From an uncultured Oscillospiraceae bacterium (lineage in GTDB: Bacteria; Bacillota; Clostridia; Oscillospirales; Ruminococcaceae), in NCBI GenBank assembly GCA_900556525.1, contig USOZ01000135.1:1-5373 (forward strand): DNA of 5,373 bases, in the 5' to 3' direction. The notes under the pieces are model-generated. The model did not search any database. It saw nothing but the letters and a program-made list of their open reading frames with translations, and had not been told where the DNA came from. The position numbers and the translations under genes were made by a program. Shown in pieces: positions 1-5,373 of the stretch (its first letter is position 1; each line of letters begins with the position of its first letter).

Positions 1-644
1 GCGTTCTTGGCGGCAATTTCCTTTTCCCAGTCGTCAAAGCCCTTGCGAACTCTGTCGAGAGTGTCGTAGCAAACACTCGGGAGCTTTCCGCCCCAGATCT
101 TTTCGCTGTCGCCGAACGCCTTTTCAAAAGCGTCTTTCAGCGTCGGAAATGCTTTATCGTCGTCGCCGGCAAGGCTCTTCGCGAAGTCGAGAATACGGTT
201 TGCGGTAGCCTCCGCACCCCAGAAATCCTCCGAGCCGTCATCCTCAATGGTCTCGAGTCCGTAGCTCTTGAAGATCGAGTTGAGCTGATCGGTTATCGTG
301 CTCTTCGGAGTACTTGAAGCAAGCCCGCCGAGAAGCTTTGAGATAACGTCTTTCATCGCTTCGTTCTTCGTCTGGCGACCCGACTTGCCCTGATAGCTGC
401 CGTAGCTCTTTTCACTCGTGGCGGTCTTGTCCTTGGGGGCATTTTCGTTAGCGCTGTTCGAGCGGTTGTCCGTAACGGTCGCCTTTGTGTAGGCGGGCGT
501 GTAGCCCGTTTCGGACTTAACGAACTTGTCGGTGTGTTCGGAAGCCAGCGTCGTGCTCTTTTCCTCCGAAACGCGTTCTGCGGGCTTGGGTGCGGTTGCA
601 CTTGTAACAGCAGATGTTTCGGCGATTCTTCCTACGCTCATCAT
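1..644 (-). CDS. Hypothetical protein, 3' end cut by the window edge; possible motility-class gene
   Basis: An open minus-strand frame starts at ATG 644-642 and runs without a stop to the left edge, giving 214 complete codons. A second in-frame ATG follows directly, so 641 is an alternative start. An AAAGGA-like ribosome binding site (655-660) lies about 10 bases upstream of 644. Residues 1 to about 95 are rich in Ser, Thr, Lys, Ala and Glu and look disordered. From about residue 95 the protein looks folded and helical, ending in a region with the motifs FWGAEATANRILDFAKSLAG, IWGGKLP and FDDWEKE. I see no signal peptide or membrane segment. The C-terminal pattern (RI-DFA-SL, then GG-LP, then FD-W) reminds me of the DUF5610-type family, but this is from memory and unconfirmed. 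The gene follows the chemotaxis operon on the same strand and has its own sigma-D-like promoter, so I infer co-expression with late flagellar and chemotaxis genes. Its biochemical role is unknown. Confidence 0.85.
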   Translation of the reverse strand, partial: MMSVGRIAETSAVTSATAPKPAERVSEEKSTTLASEHTDKFVKSETGYTPAYTKATVTDNRSNSANENAPKDKTATSEKSYGSYQGKSGRQTKNEAMKDVISKLLGGLASSTPKSTITDQLNSIFKSYGLETIEDDGSEDFWGAEATANRILDFAKSLAGDDDKAFPTLKDAFEKAFGDSEKIWGGKLPSVCYDTLDRVRKGFDDWEKEIAAKN

Positions 645-676
645 TAAGCATCATTCCTTTCAATTTTTTTTGAAGC

Positions 677-701
677 ACTGCACCTCCATGCGCTGTGCAG
701 T
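677..701 (-). other. Stem-loop in the leader of the hypothetical gene
   Basis: ACTGCAC (677-683) pairs perfectly with GTGCAGT (695-701) around an 11-base loop. On the minus strand the stem is followed by GCTTC and a run of A, not T, so it is not an intrinsic terminator for the upstream genes. It lies just downstream of the predicted sigma-D transcription start and could affect leader stability or translation; that role is inference. The rest of the gap 645-738 shows only the promoter, the ribosome binding site and an A/T-rich stretch. Confidence 0.35.
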
Positions 702-714
702 TCTCTCACTTGTT

Positions 715-741
715 ATATCGACAGATAAAATTAAAACTTTA
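715..741 (-). promoter_or_regulatory. Sigma-D (sigma-28) type motility promoter
   Basis: Read on the minus strand, TAAA (741-738) is followed by a 15-base spacer (737-723) and GTCGATAT (722-715). The Bacillus subtilis sigma-D consensus is TAAA, about 15 bases, GCCGATAT, so this matches 11 of 12 fixed positions with ideal spacing. The TAAA element overlaps the TAA stop codon of the GtrA-like gene. Transcription would begin near 707-709 and give a leader of roughly 65 bases before the ATG at 644. It should drive the hypothetical gene separately from read-through out of the chemotaxis operon. Confidence 0.7.
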
Positions 742-1242
742 GCTTTTTTTGCTTTTTTGACGATATGCCCAGAACTTGTTGAGAATAAAATTTATCGGAA
801 TTGTCACGAACATATTGAGTATCGGCGCGATAAGGTCGGAGAGCTTTTCTTCGGACAGGCTGCTCGGGAGGAACGTGAGAAATCCGCTGCACCAGCCGAT
901 AAAATCGCCTACAAACCCAAAATATTTGCCCACATTCACCAGATTTATCCAGAACAGCAGTAAAACCGTGTTAAGCACAAATCCCAGCGCGTAAGAAGCA
1001 TAGGTTTTCAGCAGAACGCGCCACCAAATACGCTTTTCCTTAGTTTCGTCCTCTTTAAACACGAACCGCGAGCCCCAAAAGTATGCGTTAAGCACGCTTA
1101 TCAGGAAGCCGAGCGTGTTTGAAATAACGATGTCAAGCCCGAAAACAAGCCTGCAAATCTCGAAAACGAGGTAATTCACAAGCGTGTTTGAAACGCCGAC
1201 AAGTCCGAATTTTATGAACTGGATTATATTTTTTTTGTTCAT
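739..1242 (-). CDS. GtrA-like (GtrA/DPMS family) membrane protein
   Basis: This is a 167-residue protein with four predicted membrane segments at about residues 9-34, 37-58, 80-103 and 137-158. The opening FIKFGLVGVSNTLVNYLVF and the closing NFILNKFWAY are typical of the GtrA family. Members are small integral membrane proteins thought to help move polyprenyl-linked sugars across the membrane for glycosylation of cell-surface polymers. The loop between segments 3 and 4 (about 103-137) is fairly long and partly hydrophobic. The start codon overlaps the cheB stop (ATGA, 1239-1242), so translation is probably coupled to cheB; only a weak ribosome binding site is visible. No glycosyltransferase partner is in the window. 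Membership in the chemotaxis operon is unusual. A link to flagellar or surface glycosylation is possible but unproven, and the gene may simply be a passenger. Confidence 0.88.
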   Translation of the reverse strand: MNKKNIIQFIKFGLVGVSNTLVNYLVFEICRLVFGLDIVISNTLGFLISVLNAYFWGSRFVFKEDETKEKRIWWRVLLKTYASYALGFVLNTVLLLFWINLVNVGKYFGFVGDFIGWCSGFLTFLPSSLSEEKLSDLIAPILNMFVTIPINFILNKFWAYRQKSKKS

Positions 1243-2297
1243 TTTATCTTCGTTACGATATGTTCGCCGATCTTTTCAAGCGGAAGCTGAGTCGTGACTG
1301 CGCCGATTTTCTGCGCAACTCCGGGCATTCCGTAAACAACGCAGCTTTCCTCGTCCTGACCTATCGTGTAAGCGCCCGCTTCCTTGAGCTTCAGCAGCCC
1401 CTCTGCTCCATCCGCGCCCATTCCCGTAAGGAGCGCCGCAACGGCATTTCTGCCCGCTGCTTCGGCAACGCTAGTGAAAAGAACGTCAACGGAGGGGCAG
1501 TGTCCCGACACCTTTTCGCCGTCCTTGCTTGAGATGTAGTAACCGTTCGCGTCGCGCTTCACGCGCATCTGCTTTCCGCCCGCCGCAACGATTATACGTT
1601 GACTTTCTTCGCGAATTTCTCCCGACTCACCCCGGTCCTCGGCTTCTTTTGCCGACATTTGCGAAATTCGGTCGAGCCTCTGCGCGAACAGGTTAGTGAA
1701 CGTCGGCGGCATATGCTGAGTGATAACTACAGGCGGCATATTCGCGGGGAAGTGCTTGATTACTTCCGTAAGCGCGTCGGGTCCGCCCGTACTTGCTCCG
1801 AGCGCGACGATTTTCAGTCCCGAGGGAGCCGACGGAAGCAGCGCGGGTATCGGCGCGGGAGCCTGCACAGGTTTATGTGCGGGTACAGGCTTCGGCACGC
1901 GTATTTTCGCCATGCGCGAATAGCGCATTGTGCTTGTAAGTCTGAAAAAGAATTTATCAATGCTTTTCTGATTGCTTGTTTCGGGCTTTCGCACAAAGTC
2001 CAGCGCTCCGACGCTTATCGCGTCAAGCGCGCTCAGCGGCGACGAGGTTATAACGATTACGGGAACGGGGTGAGTCGGGAGAAATTCGCGAAGAAAGTCA
2101 ATTCCGCTCATTCCTGGCATTTCAACGTCCATTGTTACAACGTCGGGTTTCAGCGCGGTTATTTTCTGGCGCGCTTCCGCCGCATTTGAAGCTGTTCCGA
2201 CGACTTCTATTCCGTGCGACGAGGAAAGTCCGCCGCTTAGAAAGCTTCTGAAAAGCGGCGAGTCGTCAACGATAAGAACTCTGATATTATCCGACAT
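1239..2297 (-). CDS. cheB: CheB, chemotaxis response regulator protein-glutamate methylesterase/deamidase
   Basis: CheB removes methyl groups from, and deamidates, glutamate/glutamine sites on chemoreceptors, resetting sensitivity after stimulation; it is activated by phosphate from CheA. The 352-residue length is normal. The N-terminal receiver domain (about 4-122) has the acidic pair D11-D12, the phospho-acceptor D57 in TMDVEMPGMSG, T84/S85, and K104-P105. A Pro/Ala-rich linker (about 132-158) leads to the methylesterase domain (about 160-350). Its catalytic triad is visible as S169 in GASTGGP, H195 in TQHMPP and D296 in TGMGADG. The start follows AAGGAG (2302-2307) at a rather short spacing of 4 bases. 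Upstream, cheR ends 47 bases away with a hairpin between; downstream the gene overlaps the GtrA-like gene by 4 bases. All key residues are present, so the enzyme should be active. Confidence 0.97.
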   Translation of the reverse strand: MSDNIRVLIVDDSPLFRSFLSGGLSSSHGIEVVGTASNAAEARQKITALKPDVVTMDVEMPGMSGIDFLREFLPTHPVPVIVITSSPLSALDAISVGALDFVRKPETSNQKSIDKFFFRLTSTMRYSRMAKIRVPKPVPAHKPVQAPAPIPALLPSAPSGLKIVALGASTGGPDALTEVIKHFPANMPPVVITQHMPPTFTNLFAQRLDRISQMSAKEAEDRGESGEIREESQRIIVAAGGKQMRVKRDANGYYISSKDGEKVSGHCPSVDVLFTSVAEAAGRNAVAALLTGMGADGAEGLLKLKEAGAYTIGQDEESCVVYGMPGVAQKIGAVTTQLPLEKIGEHIVTKIK

Positions 2298-2333
2298 AAT
2301 TCTCCTTCTTTATCTACAATGTCTATAAACGGT

Positions 2334-2358
2334 GCAAACCGCCGTTAAAGCGGTTTGC
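2334..2358 (-). other. Intercistronic hairpin over the cheR stop codon
   Basis: GCAAACCGC (2334-2342) and GCGGTTTGC (2350-2358) form a perfect 9-bp stem with a 7-base loop, and the cheR TAA stop (2347-2345) lies in the loop. No T run follows on either strand, so it is not a standard intrinsic terminator, and cheB follows in the same direction. An alternative overlapping stem pairs AACGG (2328-2332) with CCGTT (2342-2346). It may protect or process the mRNA or tune cheB relative to cheR; this is inference. Confidence 0.4.
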
Positions 2359-3163
2359 GGTATATTGCGGGTTTGATATAGTCGAAGTTGGTCTCTCCGC
2401 GCGGAATGCTCTCAGCGTGGCCGATAAAAAGATAGCCGCCGGGAGCAAGCACGTCGTAAAACCGTCTTACAAGGTTATTTTTCGTTTTCGCGTCGAAATA
2501 TATCATTACATTCCGACAGAAAATAAGGTCGAACGGGTTTTTCTTGTACGGGATAGGATCCATGAGGTTGAACACCTTAAAAACGACCTCTTTGCGCACG
2601 TCCTCGTTTACGCGGTAACAATCGTTGCCCATCGGGGTGAAGTACCTGCGTTTTACGCTTTCGCTGAGATTTTTCATGCTGTCCGCGTGATAAATTCCCT
2701 GCTGAGCTTTCGCGAGAACTTTCATTGAAATATCCGTTGCGAGTATTTTCGTATCCCACTCCGAAGCCTGCGGCCCGAAAAATTCGAGCAGCTCGATCTC
2801 GTTCGTATACGGTTCTTCGCCGCTTGAACAGCCCGCGCTCCAGAGGTAGATTATCTTATTTTTCTTTTTCTTCACAAGCTCGGGCAGCAGCGTTTCACGC
2901 ATAAAGTCATAATGCTCAGGCTCGCGCAGAAAATATGTGTGGTTCGTCGTCAGTCGGTTCATAAGGCTTACCGCCTCTGTTCCCGTTTTATCGGCAAAAA
3001 CCATGTCAAGATAGGAGGAATAGTCCGAAAAACCTCGCGTTGTAAGCACGTTTCCGAGCCGCCCCTCTATAAGTGTACGCTTTTTTGAAAGATCTATGCC
3101 GTAATGTTCGTGAACGAATCCGACCAGACGATGAAATTCATTGTCGGTTATTGAAGCTGGCAT
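2345..3163 (-). CDS. cheR: CheR, chemotaxis protein-glutamate O-methyltransferase
   Basis: CheR transfers methyl groups from S-adenosylmethionine to glutamates on chemoreceptors, opposing CheB during adaptation. The protein has 272 residues, normal for the family. The N-terminal helical domain (about 1-75) includes LMNRLTTNHTYFLREPEHY at 68-86, the family's T-x-F-x-R-E region. The methyltransferase fold follows, with S-adenosylmethionine motif I as WSAGCSSGEEPY at 108-119, the acidic ATDIS at 142-146, FDLIFCRNVMIYFD at 211-224, and LAPGGYLFIGHAES at 239-252. No tetratricopeptide or other extra domain is fused. The start at 3163 is supported by AAGAAGG (3171-3177) 7 bases upstream, overlapping the cheW stop region, so cheR is probably translationally coupled to cheW. 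All landmark motifs are present. Confidence 0.97.
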   Translation of the reverse strand: MPASITDNEFHRLVGFVHEHYGIDLSKKRTLIEGRLGNVLTTRGFSDYSSYLDMVFADKTGTEAVSLMNRLTTNHTYFLREPEHYDFMRETLLPELVKKKKNKIIYLWSAGCSSGEEPYTNEIELLEFFGPQASEWDTKILATDISMKVLAKAQQGIYHADSMKNLSESVKRRYFTPMGNDCYRVNEDVRKEVVFKVFNLMDPIPYKKNPFDLIFCRNVMIYFDAKTKNNLVRRFYDVLAPGGYLFIGHAESIPRGETNFDYIKPAIYRKPL

Positions 3164-3175
3164 AACGACACCTTC

Positions 3176-3709
3176 TTATTCAGCGGAAACGAAGCTGTGC
3201 TGATCATTATCATAAACGAGCTTGTTTATGTCAAGCACCAGCTTTATCCCGTCGGGCATTTCAAGCAGATATTTGATGAACTTATTGCTGTTCACGCTTG
3301 TGCTTTCAGGCGATTTCGCAATATGCTGCTGTGAAACCGAAAGTACCTCGAGAACCTCGTCAACGATCATGCCGACCTGAACATCGTCAATGTAGATGAT
3401 AATTGTGCAGGTGTGCTCGTTATAGGGTATCTCTTCTCTGCCGAAGCGGCTGCGTATGCTCACAACGGGAAGAACCTTACTTCTTACGTTGATAATTCCC
3501 TTTATATAAGGCGGAACGCCCGGAACGGCGGTAATATGCGGAACGCCGATGATTTCCACTACATTCGGTATTTCGATTCCGTAAACCTGATTGTCGATGT
3601 GAAAGGTAAGGACCTTTGTTATCTCGCGCTCCTTTTCCTCCGCGGCTTCGACCTTATTTTTCTTTAACTGCTCCTGCTTTTCGAGAAGCTCTTTAAAATC
3701 CATAGCCAT
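3176..3709 (-). CDS. cheW: CheW, chemotaxis coupling protein
   Basis: CheW is the cytoplasmic adaptor that links chemoreceptors to the kinase CheA in signalling arrays. The 177-residue product has a charged helical N-terminal extension (about 1-28) followed by a CheW/SH3-like domain (about 30-168). Visible landmarks are VLTFHIDNQVYGIEI at 33-47, the Pro-rich ITAVPGVPPYIKGIINVRSK at 59-78 and LPVVSIRSRFG at 80-90. The usual NLRG is NVRS here (74-77), keeping the conserved arginine but replacing the following Gly with Ser. I chose ATG 3709 (reading MAMDFKELL) rather than an in-frame ATG at 3739, because GAGGAGG (3718-3724) sits 8 bases before 3709 and the upstream start would lie inside cheA; ATG 3703 is a less well placed alternative. 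The gene is between cheA and cheR, with its ribosome binding site overlapping the cheA stop. Confidence 0.95.
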   Translation of the reverse strand: MAMDFKELLEKQEQLKKNKVEAAEEKEREITKVLTFHIDNQVYGIEIPNVVEIIGVPHITAVPGVPPYIKGIINVRSKVLPVVSIRSRFGREEIPYNEHTCTIIIYIDDVQVGMIVDEVLEVLSVSQQHIAKSPESTSVNSNKFIKYLLEMPDGIKLVLDINKLVYDNDQHSFVSAE

Positions 3710-3717
3710 TTCCGTTT

Positions 3718-3724
3718 CCTCCTC
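3718..3724 (-). promoter_or_regulatory. cheW ribosome binding site overlapping the cheA stop
   Basis: GAGGAGG on the minus strand shares bases with the cheA TGA stop (3725-3723) and lies 8 bases before ATG 3709. It decides the cheW start and implies that ribosomes finishing cheA can re-initiate on cheW, keeping kinase and adaptor amounts linked. Confidence 0.8.
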
Positions 3725-5031
3725 AGCACGACGCGACAAGCGTATTTACGTCAACGATAAGCGAGATGCTTCCGTCGCCCATTATCGTACAGCCCGAAAG
3801 GCCCTCGCCCTTTATATTGTACTGCGACAGATACTTCGGGAAAGGCTTTACAACGACCTGCTGCTCGCCGACGAGCTTATCGGCAAAGAGGCAAACGCTG
3901 CGGTTTTCGGTTTCGATAAGGATAAGAATTCCGTCCTCGATTTCGGTTATCTCCGTCGGAAGTCCGAACTTTTCGTGCAGGCGCAGAATCGGGTAGCAGG
4001 TTCCGCGTATCATTATCATTTCGCCGTGCTGCGTGTCCTGAATAAGCTGTTCGCGGCGAACCATGAAGCTTTCCTTTATCGAGGAGATGGGAAGCGTGAA
4101 TATCGCGTCGCCTACGCGGATCTCCATACCGTCGATGATCGCTAGAGTGAGCGGAATTTTTATAACGAACGTCGTTCCGTGACCGTGCTTGCTTTCAACC
4201 GCAAGGCTTCCGCCGACCTTTTCGATATTTTTCTTTACAACGTCCATGCCGACGCCTCTGCCGCTGTATTCGGTAACAACGTCGTTTGTCGAGAAGCCGG
4301 GCAGGAGTATCATATTCTGAATTTCGCGCTCGGTATATTCGTTTTCGGGCTTTGTGAGAAGTCCGTTTTCCATTGCTTTTTGGAGAACTTTTTCCGTGTC
4401 GATACCCTTACCGTCATCGGCAACCGTAATGATTACCTCGCCGGAAGCGTTTCTCGCGGAAAGTGTTATCGTAGCCTTTGCGGGCTTTCCGTTCGCGACG
4501 CGCTCTTCGGAAGTGTCTTCAACTCCGTGATCCATGCAGTTTCGTACAAGGTGCATTAGCGGGTCGTTAAGGTTATCCACGATAGACTTATCGACTTCGG
4601 TCATTTCACCCTCGGTCTTTAGCTCAACGTCCTTTCCGAGCTTAACTTTCATGTCGCGGACGATACGGTTCATTTTCTGGAAAGCGCCCGTAAGCGGAAC
4701 CATTCGTATCGACATTACAGTATCCTGAAGCTCGTTTGTGAGCTTGCGGAGTTCGCGCGCCGCCTTTGAGAAACTTTCAAGGCGCAGTCCGTCAAGCTCG
4801 GGGTTTGATATTACCATTGACTCGGTCGTGATTATTTCGCCGACAATATCGTGAAGCTGGTCAAGCTTTGTGAGGTTTACGCTTATTAAGCTCTGCTTGC
4901 CTGCGCTGCTCGTTTTTGCGTCAGCGGCGGAAGCCTTTTTCTGTTCGAGCTTTGCCGCAGGCTTGGGCTGAGCAGGCGCGGGAGCGGAGGGCGCAGCGGA
5001 CTGTGCGGAAGCTTCCGCTGTCGGAGCGGGC
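3723..5031 (-). CDS. cheA: CheA, chemotaxis histidine kinase, C-terminal part (linker, P3, P4, P5)
   Basis: CheA autophosphorylates in response to receptors and passes phosphate to CheY and CheB. This part begins in an Ala/Pro/Lys-rich linker (5031 to about 4890). It continues with the P3 dimerisation helices (about 4889-4700, ISVNLTKLDQLHDIVGE to SIRMVPL). The P4 ATP-binding domain has an N box HLVRNCMDHG (4553-4524), G1 DDGKGID (4418-4398), G2 GRGVGMDVV (4262-4236) and GHGTTF (4184-4167). The P5 CheW-like domain runs from about 4136 to the TGA at 3723-3725. The catalytic core looks intact. No true start is present: the frame stays open to an ATG at 5144, but the roughly 38 residues read from 5144 to about 5032 are antisense to the P2 domain, so that start should not be used. 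P1 is absent from the window and P2 lies inverted next door (5032-5338). Gene-end confidence is high; the 5' boundary is set by the rearrangement. Confidence 0.93.
5015..5031. repeat. 17-bp inverted repeat, left copy (cheA linker)
   Basis: CCGCTGTCGGAGCGGGC at 5015-5031 is the exact reverse complement of 5322-5338, and the identity stops at both ends. In each copy's own coding direction both read Pro-Ala-Pro-Thr-Ala in the cheA frame. This indicates a single native stretch of cheA linker represented twice, at the junctions of the inverted P2 segment. Confidence 0.9.
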
Positions 5032-5338
5032 GTTTTCTTCGAGGACGGCTGCAAAATGGAGAACCTGCGCGCATTCCTGCTTCTTAATAAGGTGCGCGAG
5101 GAAGCCGAAGTTCTCTCGTTTACTCCCGAGGATGTTGAATCCAACCCCGACTCTGCGAATTACATAATCGACAACGGTTTTCTTATCACATTCCGCGCGC
5201 CCGATAACAACGCCGTTCTTCACCAGATCGAAAGCGCCATAAACGTTCAGTCGTACGAAGTTATCGACGGTCAGGGCGCTCACGAAGCCGAAAAAGCTCC
5301 CGAAAAACAGCCCGAAGCGCAGCCCGCTCCGACAGCGG
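5032..5338 (+). pseudogene. cheA: CheA P2-domain and linker fragment, inverted relative to the rest of cheA
   Basis: On the plus strand the frame from 5032 reads VFFEDGCKMENLRAF and continues for a P2-like (response-regulator docking) domain to about 5268, then a Glu/Pro/Ala/Lys-rich linker ending QPAPTA at 5320-5337. The P2 identity rests on the opening V-F-F-x-D-x-C-x-M-x-x-x-R-A-F pattern, the alternating helix/strand character, and its linker, which joins in frame to the minus-strand cheA: QPEAQPAPTA followed by EASAQSAAP. The ATG at 5056 is an internal Met of P2, not a start, and no ribosome binding site precedes it. The frame continues past 5338 only into unrelated antisense P3 sequence. 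It is therefore a displaced piece of the neighbouring cheA, not a separate gene. Confidence 0.85.
5322..5338. repeat. 17-bp inverted repeat, right copy (cheA linker)
   Basis: GCCCGCTCCGACAGCGG is the exact reverse complement of 5015-5031. It is the last stretch of plus-strand cheA before the sequence switches at 5339 to a copy of the minus-strand P3 region. Confidence 0.9.
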
Positions 5339-5373
5339 TTGCGGAGTTCGCGCGCCGCCTTTGAGAAACTTTC
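5339..5373 (-). repeat. 35-bp direct repeat of cheA P3 sequence at the window edge
   Basis: These last 35 bases are identical to 4744-4778 in the same orientation; the base just before the repeat differs (G at 5338, C at 4743). On the minus strand both encode part of the P3 helix around SFSKAARELRK. A second copy of P3 cannot lie upstream of P2 in a normal CheA, so this marks a second breakpoint at 5338/5339. Confidence 0.9.

Noticed and set aside
660..689. A nine-codon upstream frame (MEVQCFKKN) on the minus strand in the leader of the hypothetical gene
   Set aside because: Its ATG is inside the hairpin loop and the only GAGAG-like sequence is too far upstream to be a convincing ribosome binding site; short frames like this arise often by chance.
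645..738. An intrinsic terminator ending the chemotaxis operon
   Set aside because: The stem at 677-701 is followed by A, not T, on the transcribed direction, so read-through into the hypothetical gene remains possible.
526..963. A 145-codon open frame on the plus strand across the GtrA-like/hypothetical gap
   Set aside because: It is antisense to two better supported genes and to the sigma-D promoter, and the protein looks like noise.
1599..2189. A 196-codon open frame on the plus strand
   Set aside because: It lies entirely antisense to cheB, whose domains and catalytic residues are intact; the product is Arg/Cys-rich with no recognisable fold.
5032..5144. An ATG at 5144 that would extend CheA upstream by about 38 residues
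   Set aside because: Those residues are the antisense translation of the P2 domain encoded on the plus strand, have low-complexity Ser/Arg composition, and match no part of CheA.
5015..5338. A programmed phase-variation switch controlling CheA
   Set aside because: Flipping the segment restores only one of the two native junctions, the outer side is a misplaced copy of P3, and there is no recombinase in view; a chimeric contig end explains more with less.
5056..5364. A separate small plus-strand gene starting at ATG 5056
   Set aside because: The ATG is an internal Met of the P2 domain, the frame is open upstream with P2-like residues, and there is no ribosome binding site. It is a displaced part of cheA.

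Overview
The window is most likely a contig from a motile Clostridia-type bacterium (phylum Bacillota). The protein sequences, the strong AGGAGG-like ribosome binding sites, and a near-consensus sigma-D (sigma-28) motility promoter all fit. I cannot name a genus. Every intact gene lies on the minus strand, so transcription runs from high to low coordinates.

The core is a tightly packed chemotaxis operon read in the order cheA (3' part, 5031 to 3723), cheW (3709-3176), cheR (3163-2345) and cheB (2297-1239), followed by a GtrA-like membrane protein (1242-739). Spacing is coupled throughout: the cheW ribosome binding site overlaps the cheA stop, cheR starts 12 bases after cheW, and cheB and the GtrA-like gene overlap by ATGA. 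Together these genes encode the signalling kinase, its receptor adaptor, and both adaptation enzymes (receptor methyltransferase and methylesterase). A perfect 9-bp hairpin sits on the cheR stop codon.

Downstream of the GtrA-like gene, a 94-base gap carries a good match to a sigma-D promoter (TAAA-N15-GTCGATAT on the minus strand, overlapping the GtrA-like stop codon) and a 7-bp stem-loop in the predicted leader. It leads into a hypothetical protein of at least 214 codons that runs off the left edge. That protein is therefore probably a late motility or chemotaxis-class gene of unknown function.

The right end is abnormal. The CheA P2 domain (about 5032-5268) and its following linker (to 5338) lie on the plus strand, opposite to the rest of cheA. 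They are bounded by a 17-bp inverted repeat that is in the same cheA reading frame on both sides. The last 35 bases then repeat, in direct orientation, a piece of the cheA P3 region found at 4744-4778. The pieces reassemble on paper into a normal P2-linker-P3 protein, but their order here cannot be a working gene. A chimeric contig end is the most likely explanation; a real inversion is possible but less likely. The P1 phosphotransfer domain of CheA is not in the window.
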